Origin: a virus
Strand: one strand, 5' to 3'
IMG/VR virus record: IMGVR_UViG_3300042923_000473
Coordinates: 1 to 39,872 of that record
DNA length: 39,872 nucleotides
Below, piece after piece: positions 12,427 to 21,106 of the stretch; positions within the stretch are counted from its first letter, which is position 1; each line of letters starts with the position of its first letter. The notes under the pieces were generated by a model. It was not told the origin of the DNA. It worked only from the letters and a program-made list of their open reading frames with translations, and did no database searches. The translations under genes were made by a program, and so were the position numbers.

Positions 12427-13036
12427 CTAAATAATCAGCCATTTTCCTTATTAATATTGCCACCCATTCACCAGGTGCTATCTCTCCGTCTTTTGCTTTA
12501 TTCTTCCAATAGGTCGGAGAAGTTATGATTCCTAATCTGCTTAATTTATCTATTGCAGCATCAACCATTTCTTGCTCTGTCTTAACTTCTTCTATTGCAT
12601 TTATTACTGTTTGAAATGGGAAATATCTACCGGGGCATGATGTAGGGTTGAATTTACTATGTGGTTCAATGCCTACAAGATTTTTAAACCTTGCTTTGTG
12701 ATATTTAAGTCTTTCTACAAGTGCATCAAACTGAGCCTTAGGCATATCCTTTTCAACTTCATAATCACCTTCGCAACATATACCATAGCTTTTGCTATTC
12801 ATGTTTTTAGTTTGTGCGCCGACACAATCCCCTCTACCGATATATACAGTGCCATCTTTGCGAATATACTCATTGTAGCCAAAACCATTAAAACCACGTT
12901 CTAAGTGCCATTGGTGTATTTGCTCGGGGGTTGCTGTCTTTGCATCAGGATGGTGTATCACTATGAATAATACTTTATCGAGGTTTAAAGGTATTAATGA
13001 ATTAGTATATTTAAACTTAGTTTGGATAACGTTCAT
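12422..13036 (-). CDS. Endolysin: N-acetylmuramoyl-L-alanine amidase (Amidase_2)
   Basis: The 204-residue protein has the Amidase_2 zinc site: HH at 28-29, His126 in EPHSKFNPTSCPG and Cys134. The fold motifs FGYNEYIRKDG (52-62) and GICCEGD (85-91) are also present. It cuts the bond between N-acetylmuramic acid and L-alanine to release progeny. Residues 150-204 form a helical C-terminal segment (AIDKLSRLGIIT, GEWVAILIRKMADYL) that may bind the wall. There is no signal peptide, so holin-dependent export is expected. It starts 1 base after the holin-like stop, with GGAG in the holin-like gene. Confidence 0.92.
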   Translation of the reverse strand: MNVIQTKFKYTNSLIPLNLDKVLFIVIHHPDAKTATPEQIHQWHLERGFNGFGYNEYIRKDGTVYIGRGDCVGAQTKNMNSKSYGICCEGDYEVEKDMPKAQFDALVERLKYHKARFKNLVGIEPHSKFNPTSCPGRYFPFQTVINAIEEVKTEQEMVDAAIDKLSRLGIITSPTYWKNKAKDGEIAPGEWVAILIRKMADYLG

Positions 13037-13213
13037 TTACGCTCCTTTCGATACTGATTGCGCAAAATAAAAGCCTACTATCATTGTAACCATGGGCACA
13101 AATTGATCTGTAGGTATTTGACCTATCCACGCAAGGTAACAAGTTGTTACTGTAAAGGCTACTGTCATTAACCATTTACCTGAGGTTACTTTTGCTATGA
13201 TTTTTTCTAACAT
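13037..13213 (-). CDS. Holin-like small membrane protein, 58 residues
   Basis: ATG at 13213 follows GGAGGAATCAAT. Two hydrophobic segments, around residues 14-30 (WLMTVAFTVTTCYLAWI) and 39-52 (FVPMVTMIVGFYFA), are separated by a polar loop, and the C-terminus is charged. Position directly ahead of the amidase makes a holin role likely. Confidence 0.7.
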   Translation of the reverse strand: MLEKIIAKVTSGKWLMTVAFTVTTCYLAWIGQIPTDQFVPMVTMIVGFYFAQSVSKGA

Positions 13214-13224
13214 ATTGATTCCTC

Positions 13225-13431
13225 CTATACTCTTAACATATTAAATATTAGGATTAACAAGCTTATCATTGATGTTCCCATTGTGCCTATAATCCACCAC
13301 ATTGTTTTTGATTGACCTTCCTTGATTTCCCGGATATCCTCTTTTACATTGTCAACTTTCGTTTCTGCAATAGCCAAGCGAGTTTCATGTTCGTTAACTG
13401 TTTTTTCTAGACATTTTAACCTATCTTCCAT
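13225..13431 (-). CDS. XhlA-like membrane protein
   Basis: A 68-residue protein with a charged coiled coil (residues 1-42, LEKTVNEHETRLAIAETKVD, then EDIREIKEG) and one C-terminal membrane span (MWWIIGTMGTSMISLLILIF). This is the standard layout of haemolysin XhlA, which works with a holin and amidase in PBSX lysis. Confidence 0.8.
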   Translation of the reverse strand: MEDRLKCLEKTVNEHETRLAIAETKVDNVKEDIREIKEGQSKTMWWIIGTMGTSMISLLILIFNMLRV

Positions 13432-13551
13432 AATTTTCAGTCCTCCATCCTATTGAAAAATAAAAAAGAAGGAGTATAATAAAATACAACCTTCGGGTTT
13501 TGCGGGAGAGATTTACTTTACGGTTGCTCTCCTGCAATTTTATAAAAATAA
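13432..13551 (-). other. Non-coding lysis leader with hairpins
   Basis: On the minus strand there is a 9-bp stem GCAGGAGAG/CTCTCCCGC with one mismatch, then AACC-CGAA-GGTT, then an AT-rich stretch (TATTTTATTATAC) before the XhlA ribosome site GGAGG. A promoter may lie here, but no good -35 was found. Confidence 0.4.
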
Positions 13552-13575
13552 AAGCGTTCCGATTAAAGAACGCTT
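13541..13575 (-). terminator. Terminator of the HNH gene
   Basis: AAGCGTTC pairs with GAACGCTT (13575-13552, 8-base loop) and is followed by TTATTTTTAT on the minus strand. It overlaps the last codons of the HNH gene. Confidence 0.85.
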
Positions 13576-14279
13576 AATTGTTGTACTGTTTCTTGATATC
13601 CTAAATGCTTTAGTATTTTCTTTTCTCGATTTTTGCTATATTTCTCATATTTTGGATACCATTCAAAGAAGTCTCTTGTGTGTTTACTACTATTGCAACT
13701 TTTGCAACTCGGTATTATATTGTTATGAGTATATTCTCCCCCTTTAGATAAAGCTAAGAAATGTTCCTGCGCTAATGGCGCATCGGCACCACAATAAGCG
13801 CATTTATTATTGAAAACTTTTTTTATTTTTTCCCACTCATCTGTTGTTAATGTTGCTACTAAAGCTTGTTTTTTGGACAAATATGTTTGAGTATATTTTC
13901 TATTTTTTGCTCTATATTTTTCTACATTTTCTATTTTATATTTTGCTATATACTTTTTTACATCTTCTTTATGTGATTTTTTATATTTTTTACTATACTC
14001 TAACGCTCTTTTTTTATTTCTTTCATACCATTGCTTACTGCGAATCTTTGCTTCTTCTTTATCAGTTTTTCTTAATTCCAGAATCTTTTCTTTGTTGTCA
14101 TAATAATATTTTATGCAGCGCTCATTTGATTTTTCTTTATTATTTATATGTGATTGTCTTTGCTTTTCTTTCACACATTCTATACAACTATAATTTAGAC
14201 CATCTTTATTTTTCACTTCTTTATAAAACATTGTAGTGGCTAATTCTCTTTTGCATTTAGCACATATCTTTGTTTCCAT
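13563..14279 (-). CDS. HNH endonuclease, homing-type
   Basis: The 238-residue protein has an N-terminal zinc ribbon (CAKC at 6-9, CIEC at about 32-35), a very Lys/Tyr-rich helical linker with repeated KYK/NRKY motifs that may bind DNA, and a C-terminal HNH fold: CAYCG, AQEHFLALSKGG, THNNIIPSCKSCNSSK. With its own terminator and divergent promoter it looks like an inserted selfish gene between lysis and ejection genes. The flanking protein genes are not visibly interrupted. Confidence 0.85.
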   Translation of the reverse strand: METKICAKCKRELATTMFYKEVKNKDGLNYSCIECVKEKQRQSHINNKEKSNERCIKYYYDNKEKILELRKTDKEEAKIRSKQWYERNKKRALEYSKKYKKSHKEDVKKYIAKYKIENVEKYRAKNRKYTQTYLSKKQALVATLTTDEWEKIKKVFNNKCAYCGADAPLAQEHFLALSKGGEYTHNNIIPSCKSCNSSKHTRDFFEWYPKYEKYSKNREKKILKHLGYQETVQQLSVL

Positions 14280-14382
14280 TTTGCACCTCTTTATTGCGTA
14301 TGTATTCCTTAACTTCTTCTATTGGTGTTGTAACTCCGCCTATTGTTATTGATTTTACTAAATCCAAGAAATCTATTTCCAT
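14257..14382 (-). CDS. 41-residue small protein overlapping the HNH start
   Basis: ATG at 14382 follows AAGGAGGG; the frame stops 23 bases inside the HNH gene, whose ribosome site GAGGTG it contains. The product has two short helices around TIGGVTTP. It may be a leader cistron that couples translation of the endonuclease. No family is recognised. Confidence 0.55.
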   Translation of the reverse strand: MEIDFLDLVKSITIGGVTTPIEEVKEYIRNKEVQNGNKDMC

Positions 14383-14414
14383 TATGTTTCCCTCCTTATA
14401 TACTCTATAGTTTA

Positions 14415-14443
14415 ATATTACACCATTGAGTATACACTGTCAA
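14415..14443 (-). promoter_or_regulatory. Promoter of the HNH unit
   Basis: A consensus TTGACA (14443-14438) and TAATAT (14420-14415) have a 17-base spacer. GTATAC/TATACTGT inverted motifs at 14430-14467 may be operators shared with the divergent gene. Confidence 0.6.
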
Positions 14444-14461
14444 GTATATTTTTATACTGTG

Positions 14462-14490
14462 TTGTATAATTTTATTTCCTATAGTATAAT
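14462..14490 (+). promoter_or_regulatory. Promoter of the 14508 regulator
   Basis: TTGTAT (14462-14467) and TATAAT (14485-14490) have a 17-base spacer; GAGGTG follows at 14497-14502. Confidence 0.65.
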
Positions 14491-14507
14491 ATTATTGAGG
14501 TGATTAA

Positions 14508-14726
14508 ATGGGAGTTAAAGAAGAAGTTAAAATCGTCATTATGCAATCTGGAAAAACAATGAGTGAAGTTGTTGAGTTACTTAACAGAAAGTATGACCGT
14601 AATGATACGGTGCAAAATTTGAGCAACAAACTCACTCGAGGCACCCTCAAATATAGTGAAGCAGCAGAGATTGCAGATATATTAGGTTATGAATTAAAAT
14701 GGGTAAAAAAGAAGGAAGCCTTTTAA
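14508..14726 (+). CDS. Small HTH-like regulator, 72 residues
   Basis: The protein is a compact helix bundle resembling an XRE variant: VKIVIMQSGKTMSEVVELL, then DTVQNLSNKLTRGTLKYSEA and AEIADILGYELKWVKK. The position of NLSNKLTRGT fits a recognition helix. It is divergent from the HNH unit, monocistronic and followed by a terminator, so it probably regulates the shared intergenic region. It is the only rightward gene between 9900 and the right end of the window. Confidence 0.65.
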   Translation: MGVKEEVKIVIMQSGKTMSEVVELLNRKYDRNDTVQNLSNKLTRGTLKYSEAAEIADILGYELKWVKKKEAF

Positions 14727-14737
14727 GGCTTCCTTTT
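14712..14737 (+). terminator. Intrinsic terminator
   Basis: AAGGAAGCC (14712-14720), TTTTAA loop, and GGCTTCCTT (14727-14735), then TTT. It overlaps the last codons of the regulator and of the convergent small gene. Confidence 0.8.
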
Positions 14738-14857
14738 AAAACTCTTATATTTGTTTCGGTATACCCAATCACGGCCGGCACTTCCGGCAAATACTAATAA
14801 TACTGTTAATCCTGCAATTGTGTAAAACATCCACGAGCCAAACGATGTATCGTGCAT
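14723..14857 (-). CDS. 44-residue single-span membrane protein
   Basis: ATG at 14857 follows GGAGGGGTAGC, which lies at the end of the giant ejection gene. One membrane helix (WMFYTIAGLTVLLVFA) is followed by a basic tail (RDWVYRNKYKSFKRK). It ends the late operon and may assist lysis or ejection. Function is unknown. Confidence 0.6.
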   Translation of the reverse strand: MHDTSFGSWMFYTIAGLTVLLVFAGSAGRDWVYRNKYKSFKRKP

Positions 14858-14871
14858 CTGCTACCCCTCCA

Positions 14872-17800
14872 TTACTTAAACTTTTTCAGTTCTTCCATTA
14901 ATACCTTGATTTGTTTTTGCTTTTCTTCCCACTCTAGGTTATTATCTTTTCTAATTTTAGCAATCTTTTCTTCGATGGAATTTATTTTACGATCGTTAAG
15001 CATTTTATTATAAAGAGGTTTTATTGGTCGGCCTTGTTCTTTGGCCTTCTCAATTATTTTAGTTTGTTTTTCGCCTAATGGAGCTGTTTTGTTATCATAA
15101 TACTTTATTGTTTCCGGCAACGAACTAGGGCCAAATATTGCACCTTTAATAAGGTTCTCTGTGTTCTTTTCTACCGGATATCTTAAGTTATTACTATCAG
15201 TATATGCGCCACCCTTTAAAACTGTGCCTAAACCTTTAACAGTTTTATTAATTTGCGAACCACCAGTAGGTAAAGCCACATTTAATATAGGCTTAATTAA
15301 TTCATCTTTAAGCTTTTTATCACCATCTAACACACTCATAAAGTCCGGCAGAGCATTTGACATTGGTATTCTACCGCCAGTATAGAATGATGCAAAAGGT
15401 AATTGATTGGCCGTATTCTCTACTAACCTCTTTGTAGCTTCTGTATTATCAATATTGCCATTATTATAATCCTCTATGGTATTTTTTACAAGTCCTATTA
15501 CATCAAATGCCGGCCTTCTTCCGGTGGCCTTTTCATATAGGTTATTGAATAGGTAACTGTATATCGCAACTTGACCAAGTGCTGAAGCTAAAGCTGCTTT
15601 ATTTCCATCAGCCATTTGAGGAATATCTTTAAATAAGAATGACATTTGATTATTAACCTCTAGTTGGAATTGCGTTAATGGAGCAAGTGTTTTGCTAGTA
15701 AATAATGTAGGTACTTGACCTATTGACCTATCAGCCATTACTTTAGCTGCAAAGTTATTAGCTTCTTTTAATGCTTCACTCTCGGGCATTCCTTTTTTTA
15801 GGCCCTCTAAATACTTTGACCTTGTAATTACTTGCGAGGTAAAACCATCTACGGCCTTAAACATCCATCCTAGAGCTTTGCCCGGCTTTTGCCATGCAGA
15901 GGTAACGAGTTTATCAGATCCAAATCTTCTTACTAAATAATCTGATTGGTCTATAAAGCCATCATTCTTTATGACGTTGGCTATAGTGCTTACCATGCCC
16001 CTTACAAAGCTTTCTTTGTCAGTAGTGGCCAGCGCTTGTGTTAATGGTATAAAGTTAGTCATTGCACTAGATATGTTTGCGCCTACCATATTGGCACCTA
16101 GTTGTTTTCTAACTGAATCTACAGCCTTATAAACACCTCTGCCGACCAATTCTTCCATACCTCTGTCTAATACTGATTTTTTACCGGCCAATAAATTAGT
16201 GTACTCTTGCAATTCGGTTACAAAATTGCTTAAGTGAGTTGTGTCTTTAAATTGTGTTCTGATTTCTTTTTCTAGGCCACGTAATCTCTTTATATTATCG
16301 GTATGATGAATTATTCTATTCACACCTTCGATATAATTATCAAAACCTCTTACTGCATCAAATACTGTCTTATCGCCTTTTCTCTCTAAGGCGTTGCCAA
16401 AGAAGTTTTTACCCGGTTTAAATCCGGCCGTTAATCCGTTTATGTCTGTTGGTAAATCATAACTCTCTAGGCCCAAAGCTTTCATTATGCCGTCAACTTC
16501 GCCTTGATGCGGAAAGTAGTTGGCCCTTCTCGGTATTTCTTTATATTTATTGCGAGTTAATACCTCGTTGGCCTTTGTCAGTAGTTCGTCATACTTATTT
16601 CTAAAGTATTTAGTAGCTTCTTCAACTTTTTGCCAATCGTTAGTTTGTTTTTTTACTTCATCAAGGCTTATTTTGCCCTCTCCATACTTTTGTATAAGTT
16701 CAGATTCTTTGCTGCCCGATTTAATATCAAACTTCTTAACTTCGTCACGCATTGCATTAAGGCCACGAATATTATCAGCTTCACCTTTTTTAATAGGCTC
16801 AATATAAGTATCTATAACTTTTTTAGCTTCGACCTTATCTGGAATCATATCATATAGATTTCTTTCCATGGTTTCGCGCTTTAATGCAAGTTTTGATTTA
16901 TTGCCCCATGTATTCATATTAATATCAGACTTAGTTCCTACTGCAACCTCGTCAGCATTGCTTGCAATAGGTTTTACGGATTTATTTATAATAGGTTGAG
17001 TATTTATATTACTTAGTGGTTTTGGTGCTATCGTAGGGGTTTCTACATAAGGCTTATTTATTCTATTGCCTAGCGCTTCTATAATGGGCTTGTTAGGTTT
17101 TAAAGTTTTGCCTTGTTGTTGTATTGTAGGCGGTGCATCTAATGCTGCGTAATGATTTGTTCCATCCTCTGCATATTTAACAGCGTCATATCCTTTTGAT
17201 TTTAGCCAATTTACAAAATTTCGACCAGTAACATCATCTTTTCCCTTACTTTTCATCAGCATATATATTGGAAATTCATCATTAGAACTCTCGACTGGAA
17301 TGTTTTGCATTATGTCCTTTTCTATTCTATTGTGATTCTCCCATTTTGGACTGTTTATATTGTCGTTTCCTTTTACCCATACAGGCACTTCTGATCCTTC
17401 TGCTTTTAATAGTGCTTTTATTGTATCGTTATATGTTGCTTTCTCACCTAATTCAGTTAAGTCTAATACTTTTTTAGGTGATATAGTATGCGGTTTAACT
17501 ATGCCTTCCATAACGGGTTCGTGTCCATATAAAGTCTTGAACATATTAACAGCCTGTTCTCGTGTTTTTCCATTGTTATTCATGAATGATTGTACTATAG
17601 TAGCATCTCGATTAGCATACTTTCCTGCTACATCAGACGATTCTGTATAGTAATTTAAAGGTAGAAGATCAACTTCTTGTTTAGTTTTTCCTAAAACATC
17701 CATAATCGATAATTCTTTGCTTAAATTTCTAGTAGAAGCATCATCACTTATAGCATACCCTCTATAAACAGGAATTTCTTTCGATTTATCTGCTGCTGTT

Positions 17801-18915
17801 TTAGTTAGTGTGTTGAAGTTTTTAACCTTTGGGGCTTGGAATTGTGCTTCTGCTTTTATATATGCAGCAGATTGCCTATTCACTTCGTCAAGGTAATCAA
17901 TAGTTGCATAATATTCATCTACGTTATAATCAGGATTTACAGCCTTAATTAACTCTGGGTTATCTTTTGCTATTGCCTTTTCTGCTGTTGTTAATGGTTT
18001 ATTAGCTTTGACCTTGCTAAATAATTCGTTCAAGGCCTTTGTGCTAGTCGGTAAATCATTAAGTTTTCTAACCTTTGCTATGTCGGATATAATACCAAGT
18101 CCTATAACATCATCAACTCCTACAAATTCAGCGAGCGTTGAAGCTACATTATAAGCTTTAGGATATTTAGTTTTTAACTCTGCTGTTGTCTTAGGTGCTA
18201 CTGCTTCGACAAGTTGTGTATTTCTAACTGTGTTTTGTCCTGTCAATACATCTTTAATACCTGTGCCTATACCTTTTAGCGTGCCGACAAATGCGTTTGT
18301 ACCTTCTGATATTGCTTTGTCTGTACCTTCTCCACCTCTTACAGCTATTGTTGCAGGTGCTTGGAGTGCGCTATCTATAGCATTGCCTACTGCCCCTACG
18401 GCATATCCTGCATTTCTTATGACTGGATTATCAACTTGATTTAAGCCTTTAGGTGTAATTTTGGCTTGTGGTTTTACTTGCTTTTTTACACCTTTGCCGA
18501 CAACCAATTGCTTTGTAGGTTGCTTTGGTATTTGCAAAGGCTCGTCTTGTAGCTCTGCATTTACTCTTAATTGAGTAGGGGATAACTTAGGCATAGGAGT
18601 TTTAATAGTAGGCTGTGTGGTAGGTTTATTTTCTTTTAATGGTGCTTTTACACCTTGAATCCTTGCGTACTTATCAATCTTTAAATCGTCTTGTATAGTG
18701 CTTGGAGTTGATTTAGGCTCATACTGCGAAAACTTGCTAGAATACTTATCATATTCAGATTGCGCTTGTGGTGTCAGTCTAGTTCTATCATAATAGCCGT
18801 TATCCTTGCCATAATTCCACGCAGCACGTTTTCCTTCTTCGCTCATTTGTTGATATATATTAGGGTCTTTTGACATTGCTTCAAAAGCTTGTTTTGCTTC
18901 TTTTCTTGTTGGCAT
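14872..18915 (-). CDS. Giant internal virion/ejection protein with ART-like and LPD-like regions
   Basis: The 1347-residue protein is the last large late gene, behind the tail genes, where podoviruses encode proteins ejected with DNA. The N-terminus is Pro/Lys-rich. Residues 160-230 are weakly hydrophobic and Gly/Ala-rich, suggesting membrane interaction. Residues 380-592 resemble an ADP-ribosyltransferase of polyvalent proteins: VYRGYA (Arg385), YYTESSDVAGKYA and a final GYDAVKYAEDG. The C-terminal third (about 860-1300), with TPLTQFQLEVNNQMSFLF as landmark, looks like a large polyvalent-protein-associated domain (LPD38-like). It could modify host proteins on entry, as T4 Alt does, but catalytic residues are not proven. 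Confidence 0.7.
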   Translation of the reverse strand: MPTRKEAKQAFEAMSKDPNIYQQMSEEGKRAAWNYGKDNGYYDRTRLTPQAQSEYDKYSSKFSQYEPKSTPSTIQDDLKIDKYARIQGVKAPLKENKPTTQPTIKTPMPKLSPTQLRVNAELQDEPLQIPKQPTKQLVVGKGVKKQVKPQAKITPKGLNQVDNPVIRNAGYAVGAVGNAIDSALQAPATIAVRGGEGTDKAISEGTNAFVGTLKGIGTGIKDVLTGQNTVRNTQLVEAVAPKTTAELKTKYPKAYNVASTLAEFVGVDDVIGLGIISDIAKVRKLNDLPTSTKALNELFSKVKANKPLTTAEKAIAKDNPELIKAVNPDYNVDEYYATIDYLDEVNRQSAAYIKAEAQFQAPKVKNFNTLTKTAADKSKEIPVYRGYAISDDASTRNLSKELSIMDVLGKTKQEVDLLPLNYYTESSDVAGKYANRDATIVQSFMNNNGKTREQAVNMFKTLYGHEPVMEGIVKPHTISPKKVLDLTELGEKATYNDTIKALLKAEGSEVPVWVKGNDNINSPKWENHNRIEKDIMQNIPVESSNDEFPIYMLMKSKGKDDVTGRNFVNWLKSKGYDAVKYAEDGTNHYAALDAPPTIQQQGKTLKPNKPIIEALGNRINKPYVETPTIAPKPLSNINTQPIINKSVKPIASNADEVAVGTKSDINMNTWGNKSKLALKRETMERNLYDMIPDKVEAKKVIDTYIEPIKKGEADNIRGLNAMRDEVKKFDIKSGSKESELIQKYGEGKISLDEVKKQTNDWQKVEEATKYFRNKYDELLTKANEVLTRNKYKEIPRRANYFPHQGEVDGIMKALGLESYDLPTDINGLTAGFKPGKNFFGNALERKGDKTVFDAVRGFDNYIEGVNRIIHHTDNIKRLRGLEKEIRTQFKDTTHLSNFVTELQEYTNLLAGKKSVLDRGMEELVGRGVYKAVDSVRKQLGANMVGANISSAMTNFIPLTQALATTDKESFVRGMVSTIANVIKNDGFIDQSDYLVRRFGSDKLVTSAWQKPGKALGWMFKAVDGFTSQVITRSKYLEGLKKGMPESEALKEANNFAAKVMADRSIGQVPTLFTSKTLAPLTQFQLEVNNQMSFLFKDIPQMADGNKAALASALGQVAIYSYLFNNLYEKATGRRPAFDVIGLVKNTIEDYNNGNIDNTEATKRLVENTANQLPFASFYTGGRIPMSNALPDFMSVLDGDKKLKDELIKPILNVALPTGGSQINKTVKGLGTVLKGGAYTDSNNLRYPVEKNTENLIKGAIFGPSSLPETIKYYDNKTAPLGEKQTKIIEKAKEQGRPIKPLYNKMLNDRKINSIEEKIAKIRKDNNLEWEEKQKQIKVLMEELKKFK

Positions 18916-18929
18916 TAATCATGCCCCCT

Positions 18930-20177
18930 TTATTGTAAATACCATGGTTTTTCGCCACTACCTGAACCACTTGTTGACTTAGGTGCAAAGTATGGTTTGC
19001 CTGTTGAATATTGCATTTCTTGATAGTCTGTTGTTTTTGCACCTACTGGAACACCTAATATATTTGCTATCTCTTGACTCGCTATTCCGTAAGCTTTCCA
19101 TGTGTTCAATGCATCGGTATAACTCATTTGTTTAGGTGCTATAGGTAGTTTGAAGCCGTTTTGGTCTAGTCCATCATTTTGTATTTTTGCTTGTCTTTCT
19201 GCTTGTAAATATGGAATTAGTGGATCATTAGGCTGTAGTGTATTTATATAGCCTTGAATGTCATTGTAATGTGCTTGCGCAAGTGTCTTTGCTTGTTGTT
19301 GTAGTGCTTGCTGTTGTTGTTGTTGTAGTGCTAGTTGTTGCTGTTGTTGAGCATATTGATTTTGAGTAGCATCTTGCGCTTTGTTGTAATCAGTTTGTGA
19401 TTGTCTGTATTGATTATCTAAAGCTTGTTGTTGCTGTTGCTGTGCATAATTCATATAATATTGGTTTTGTTGCTGATTATATCTTGCATCTTCTCTTGCT
19501 ATATCTTCTTTTCTTTGTTGGTCTGCGATTGCTTGCCTTAGTGTATTTTCTTCTATCTCTGCTTCTTTGGCCATTCCATCGGTTTGTAGATTGGTTATAT
19601 CGTTTTGCTCTGCTACGGCATAATCTTTTATTCTATTTTCTCCTGCTATTTGAGTTGCAAGTGCGTTTTGTCTGCCAATACCGCCACGATCACCCATGTT
19701 TGCAGATTGTTCTAGTGAAGTTTTCAAATCATTAGCTTTTGCTACTTCTGATTGATTGTTCAATGATTGAGTTTGCTGCTTTCTTAAGCCTATAGATTCT
19801 TGTATTTTAGCACGCAAGGCATTTATTAAAGGGTTAGTTGATTGCTGTGTTGTTACATTAGGGGTTGTATTACTTGTCAAGTTTGTAGCTGTGTTCGTAG
19901 GGGTTTGACCTGATATAGCAGAGTATAAAGCATTAGTAGGGTTTGATTCAAAATCTGATGCTTTATTTTCCATGCGATTTGCTTGTCTTGTTTGATTCTG
20001 CGCTTCTGCATCTCTAATTTCTCGATATTTCCTATTCGCTATATCTGCCATTTGGTCGGTGAAATCAAAGTTTGATGTTACTTCTATACCTTTGTTAGTT
20101 TTGTTTGTCAGTTGGCCATAGCCTTTTGATGCTGCTTCTTGGTTTAGCCTTCTTAGTTCTTCGGCTGTTGCTGCCAT
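18930..20177 (-). CDS. Gln-rich internal virion protein
   Basis: A 415-residue protein with a central Gln/Asn/Ala-rich coiled stretch (residues about 225-310, several runs of five or six Gln) between Thr/Asn-rich and ordered C-terminal parts (MSYTDALNTWKAYGIASQEI). Such low-complexity helical proteins are common among podovirus ejection proteins, and it lies directly upstream of the giant ejection gene. No signal peptide or enzyme motif is seen. The DNA shows many CTG/TTG-type repeats, a consequence of polyQ. Function inferred from position. Confidence 0.6.
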   Translation of the reverse strand: MAATAEELRRLNQEAASKGYGQLTNKTNKGIEVTSNFDFTDQMADIANRKYREIRDAEAQNQTRQANRMENKASDFESNPTNALYSAISGQTPTNTATNLTSNTTPNVTTQQSTNPLINALRAKIQESIGLRKQQTQSLNNQSEVAKANDLKTSLEQSANMGDRGGIGRQNALATQIAGENRIKDYAVAEQNDITNLQTDGMAKEAEIEENTLRQAIADQQRKEDIAREDARYNQQQNQYYMNYAQQQQQQALDNQYRQSQTDYNKAQDATQNQYAQQQQQLALQQQQQQALQQQAKTLAQAHYNDIQGYINTLQPNDPLIPYLQAERQAKIQNDGLDQNGFKLPIAPKQMSYTDALNTWKAYGIASQEIANILGVPVGAKTTDYQEMQYSTGKPYFAPKSTSGSGSGEKPWYLQ

Positions 20178-20200
20178 ATTATCACTCCTTTAGAGCAAAT

Positions 20201-20224
20201 TAAAAAGCACCCTTTCGAGTGCTT
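20201..20224 (-). terminator. Terminator after the tail-fibre-like gene
   Basis: AAGCAC and GTGCTT (20224-20205) flank a small loop and are followed by TTTAATTT on the minus strand. The stem is short, so it may act as an attenuator ahead of the ejection genes. Confidence 0.6.
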
Positions 20225-20236
20225 CGCATTATTGTG

Positions 20237-21094
20237 TTATTCTTCCATTATCCCAAATACAAAAAAGTTTCCATCTTCGTATTGATACCCATCTACTGCA
20301 TTTGGTATAAGATAAGCACCTTTTTTAAACCACGCTCTGCATTTATCATCAAAGGTAGTTATATGTGCCCCTGTATCTTTATCAAACCACATTATTTCAA
20401 ACGCTGTATCACTAATGTATCTTATTTGCGGATTGTGTGAATCTGCGTAACCTGATACCAATACCGGCAAAACGCCTGTGTTATCGTTTGGATGATTAAT
20501 TTTAATAACTCCCGCTGCCGAAACTTCCAAAATCATGCCATATTCCGCCGTAGTACCAGCATCAAAAGCAAACTCGGCACCATTATAATAAATCCTCCCA
20601 TATATATCAACTAATCTGCTGTATTGAAAATCTGTTGCGGTCAAGCCGACACCACTACCCGCCACCAAGAAACCTTTTTTCGCGAGTATATCATCAGGCG
20701 TTATGATTAGTGTATTAACTTTTGTCGCGGTGAAATCATATACTATTCTTACTTTGCCCCCTACTACTGAAACTGAACTTATCCCTATTGGCTTGTGGTT
20801 TTCATCGTTTTGTAAATACCACCCAAGAGCTGAAGTGTATCTAACAACCCCTGCGATAAAATGATTTTTCTTAGTTATATCAATATTAAACATATTTGTA
20901 AGATTTGTTAATTTTGGCGTAACTTCGGCCATATGTTCATCAACCTCTGTTTTGACTAATCCTAAATGTGCCTTTATTTGGTCGAATAATCTTTGAAACA
21001 TTGGTCTTGTTTGTGCAGATGTTGGGAAGTCGGGAAACTCAGTTTCATTTAACCATCCCGTTACCGGGTCAAAATTAAAATCAGGTATAGCCAT
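20237..21094 (-). CDS. Tail-associated protein, probable fibre or receptor-binding
   Basis: The 285-residue protein begins MAIPDFNFDPVTGWLNETEF, has a helical collar with a heptad-like VKTEVDEHMAEVTPKLTNL segment (residues about 47-66), and then a beta-rich region with many Gly/Asp/Tyr residues to the end. That architecture and its place after the tail-hub gene suggest a fibre or spike that contacts the host surface. No depolymerase motif is visible. Confidence 0.5.
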   Translation of the reverse strand: MAIPDFNFDPVTGWLNETEFPDFPTSAQTRPMFQRLFDQIKAHLGLVKTEVDEHMAEVTPKLTNLTNMFNIDITKKNHFIAGVVRYTSALGWYLQNDENHKPIGISSVSVVGGKVRIVYDFTATKVNTLIITPDDILAKKGFLVAGSGVGLTATDFQYSRLVDIYGRIYYNGAEFAFDAGTTAEYGMILEVSAAGVIKINHPNDNTGVLPVLVSGYADSHNPQIRYISDTAFEIMWFDKDTGAHITTFDDKCRAWFKKGAYLIPNAVDGYQYEDGNFFVFGIMEE

Positions 21095-21106
21095 ATAATA
21101 ACCTCC

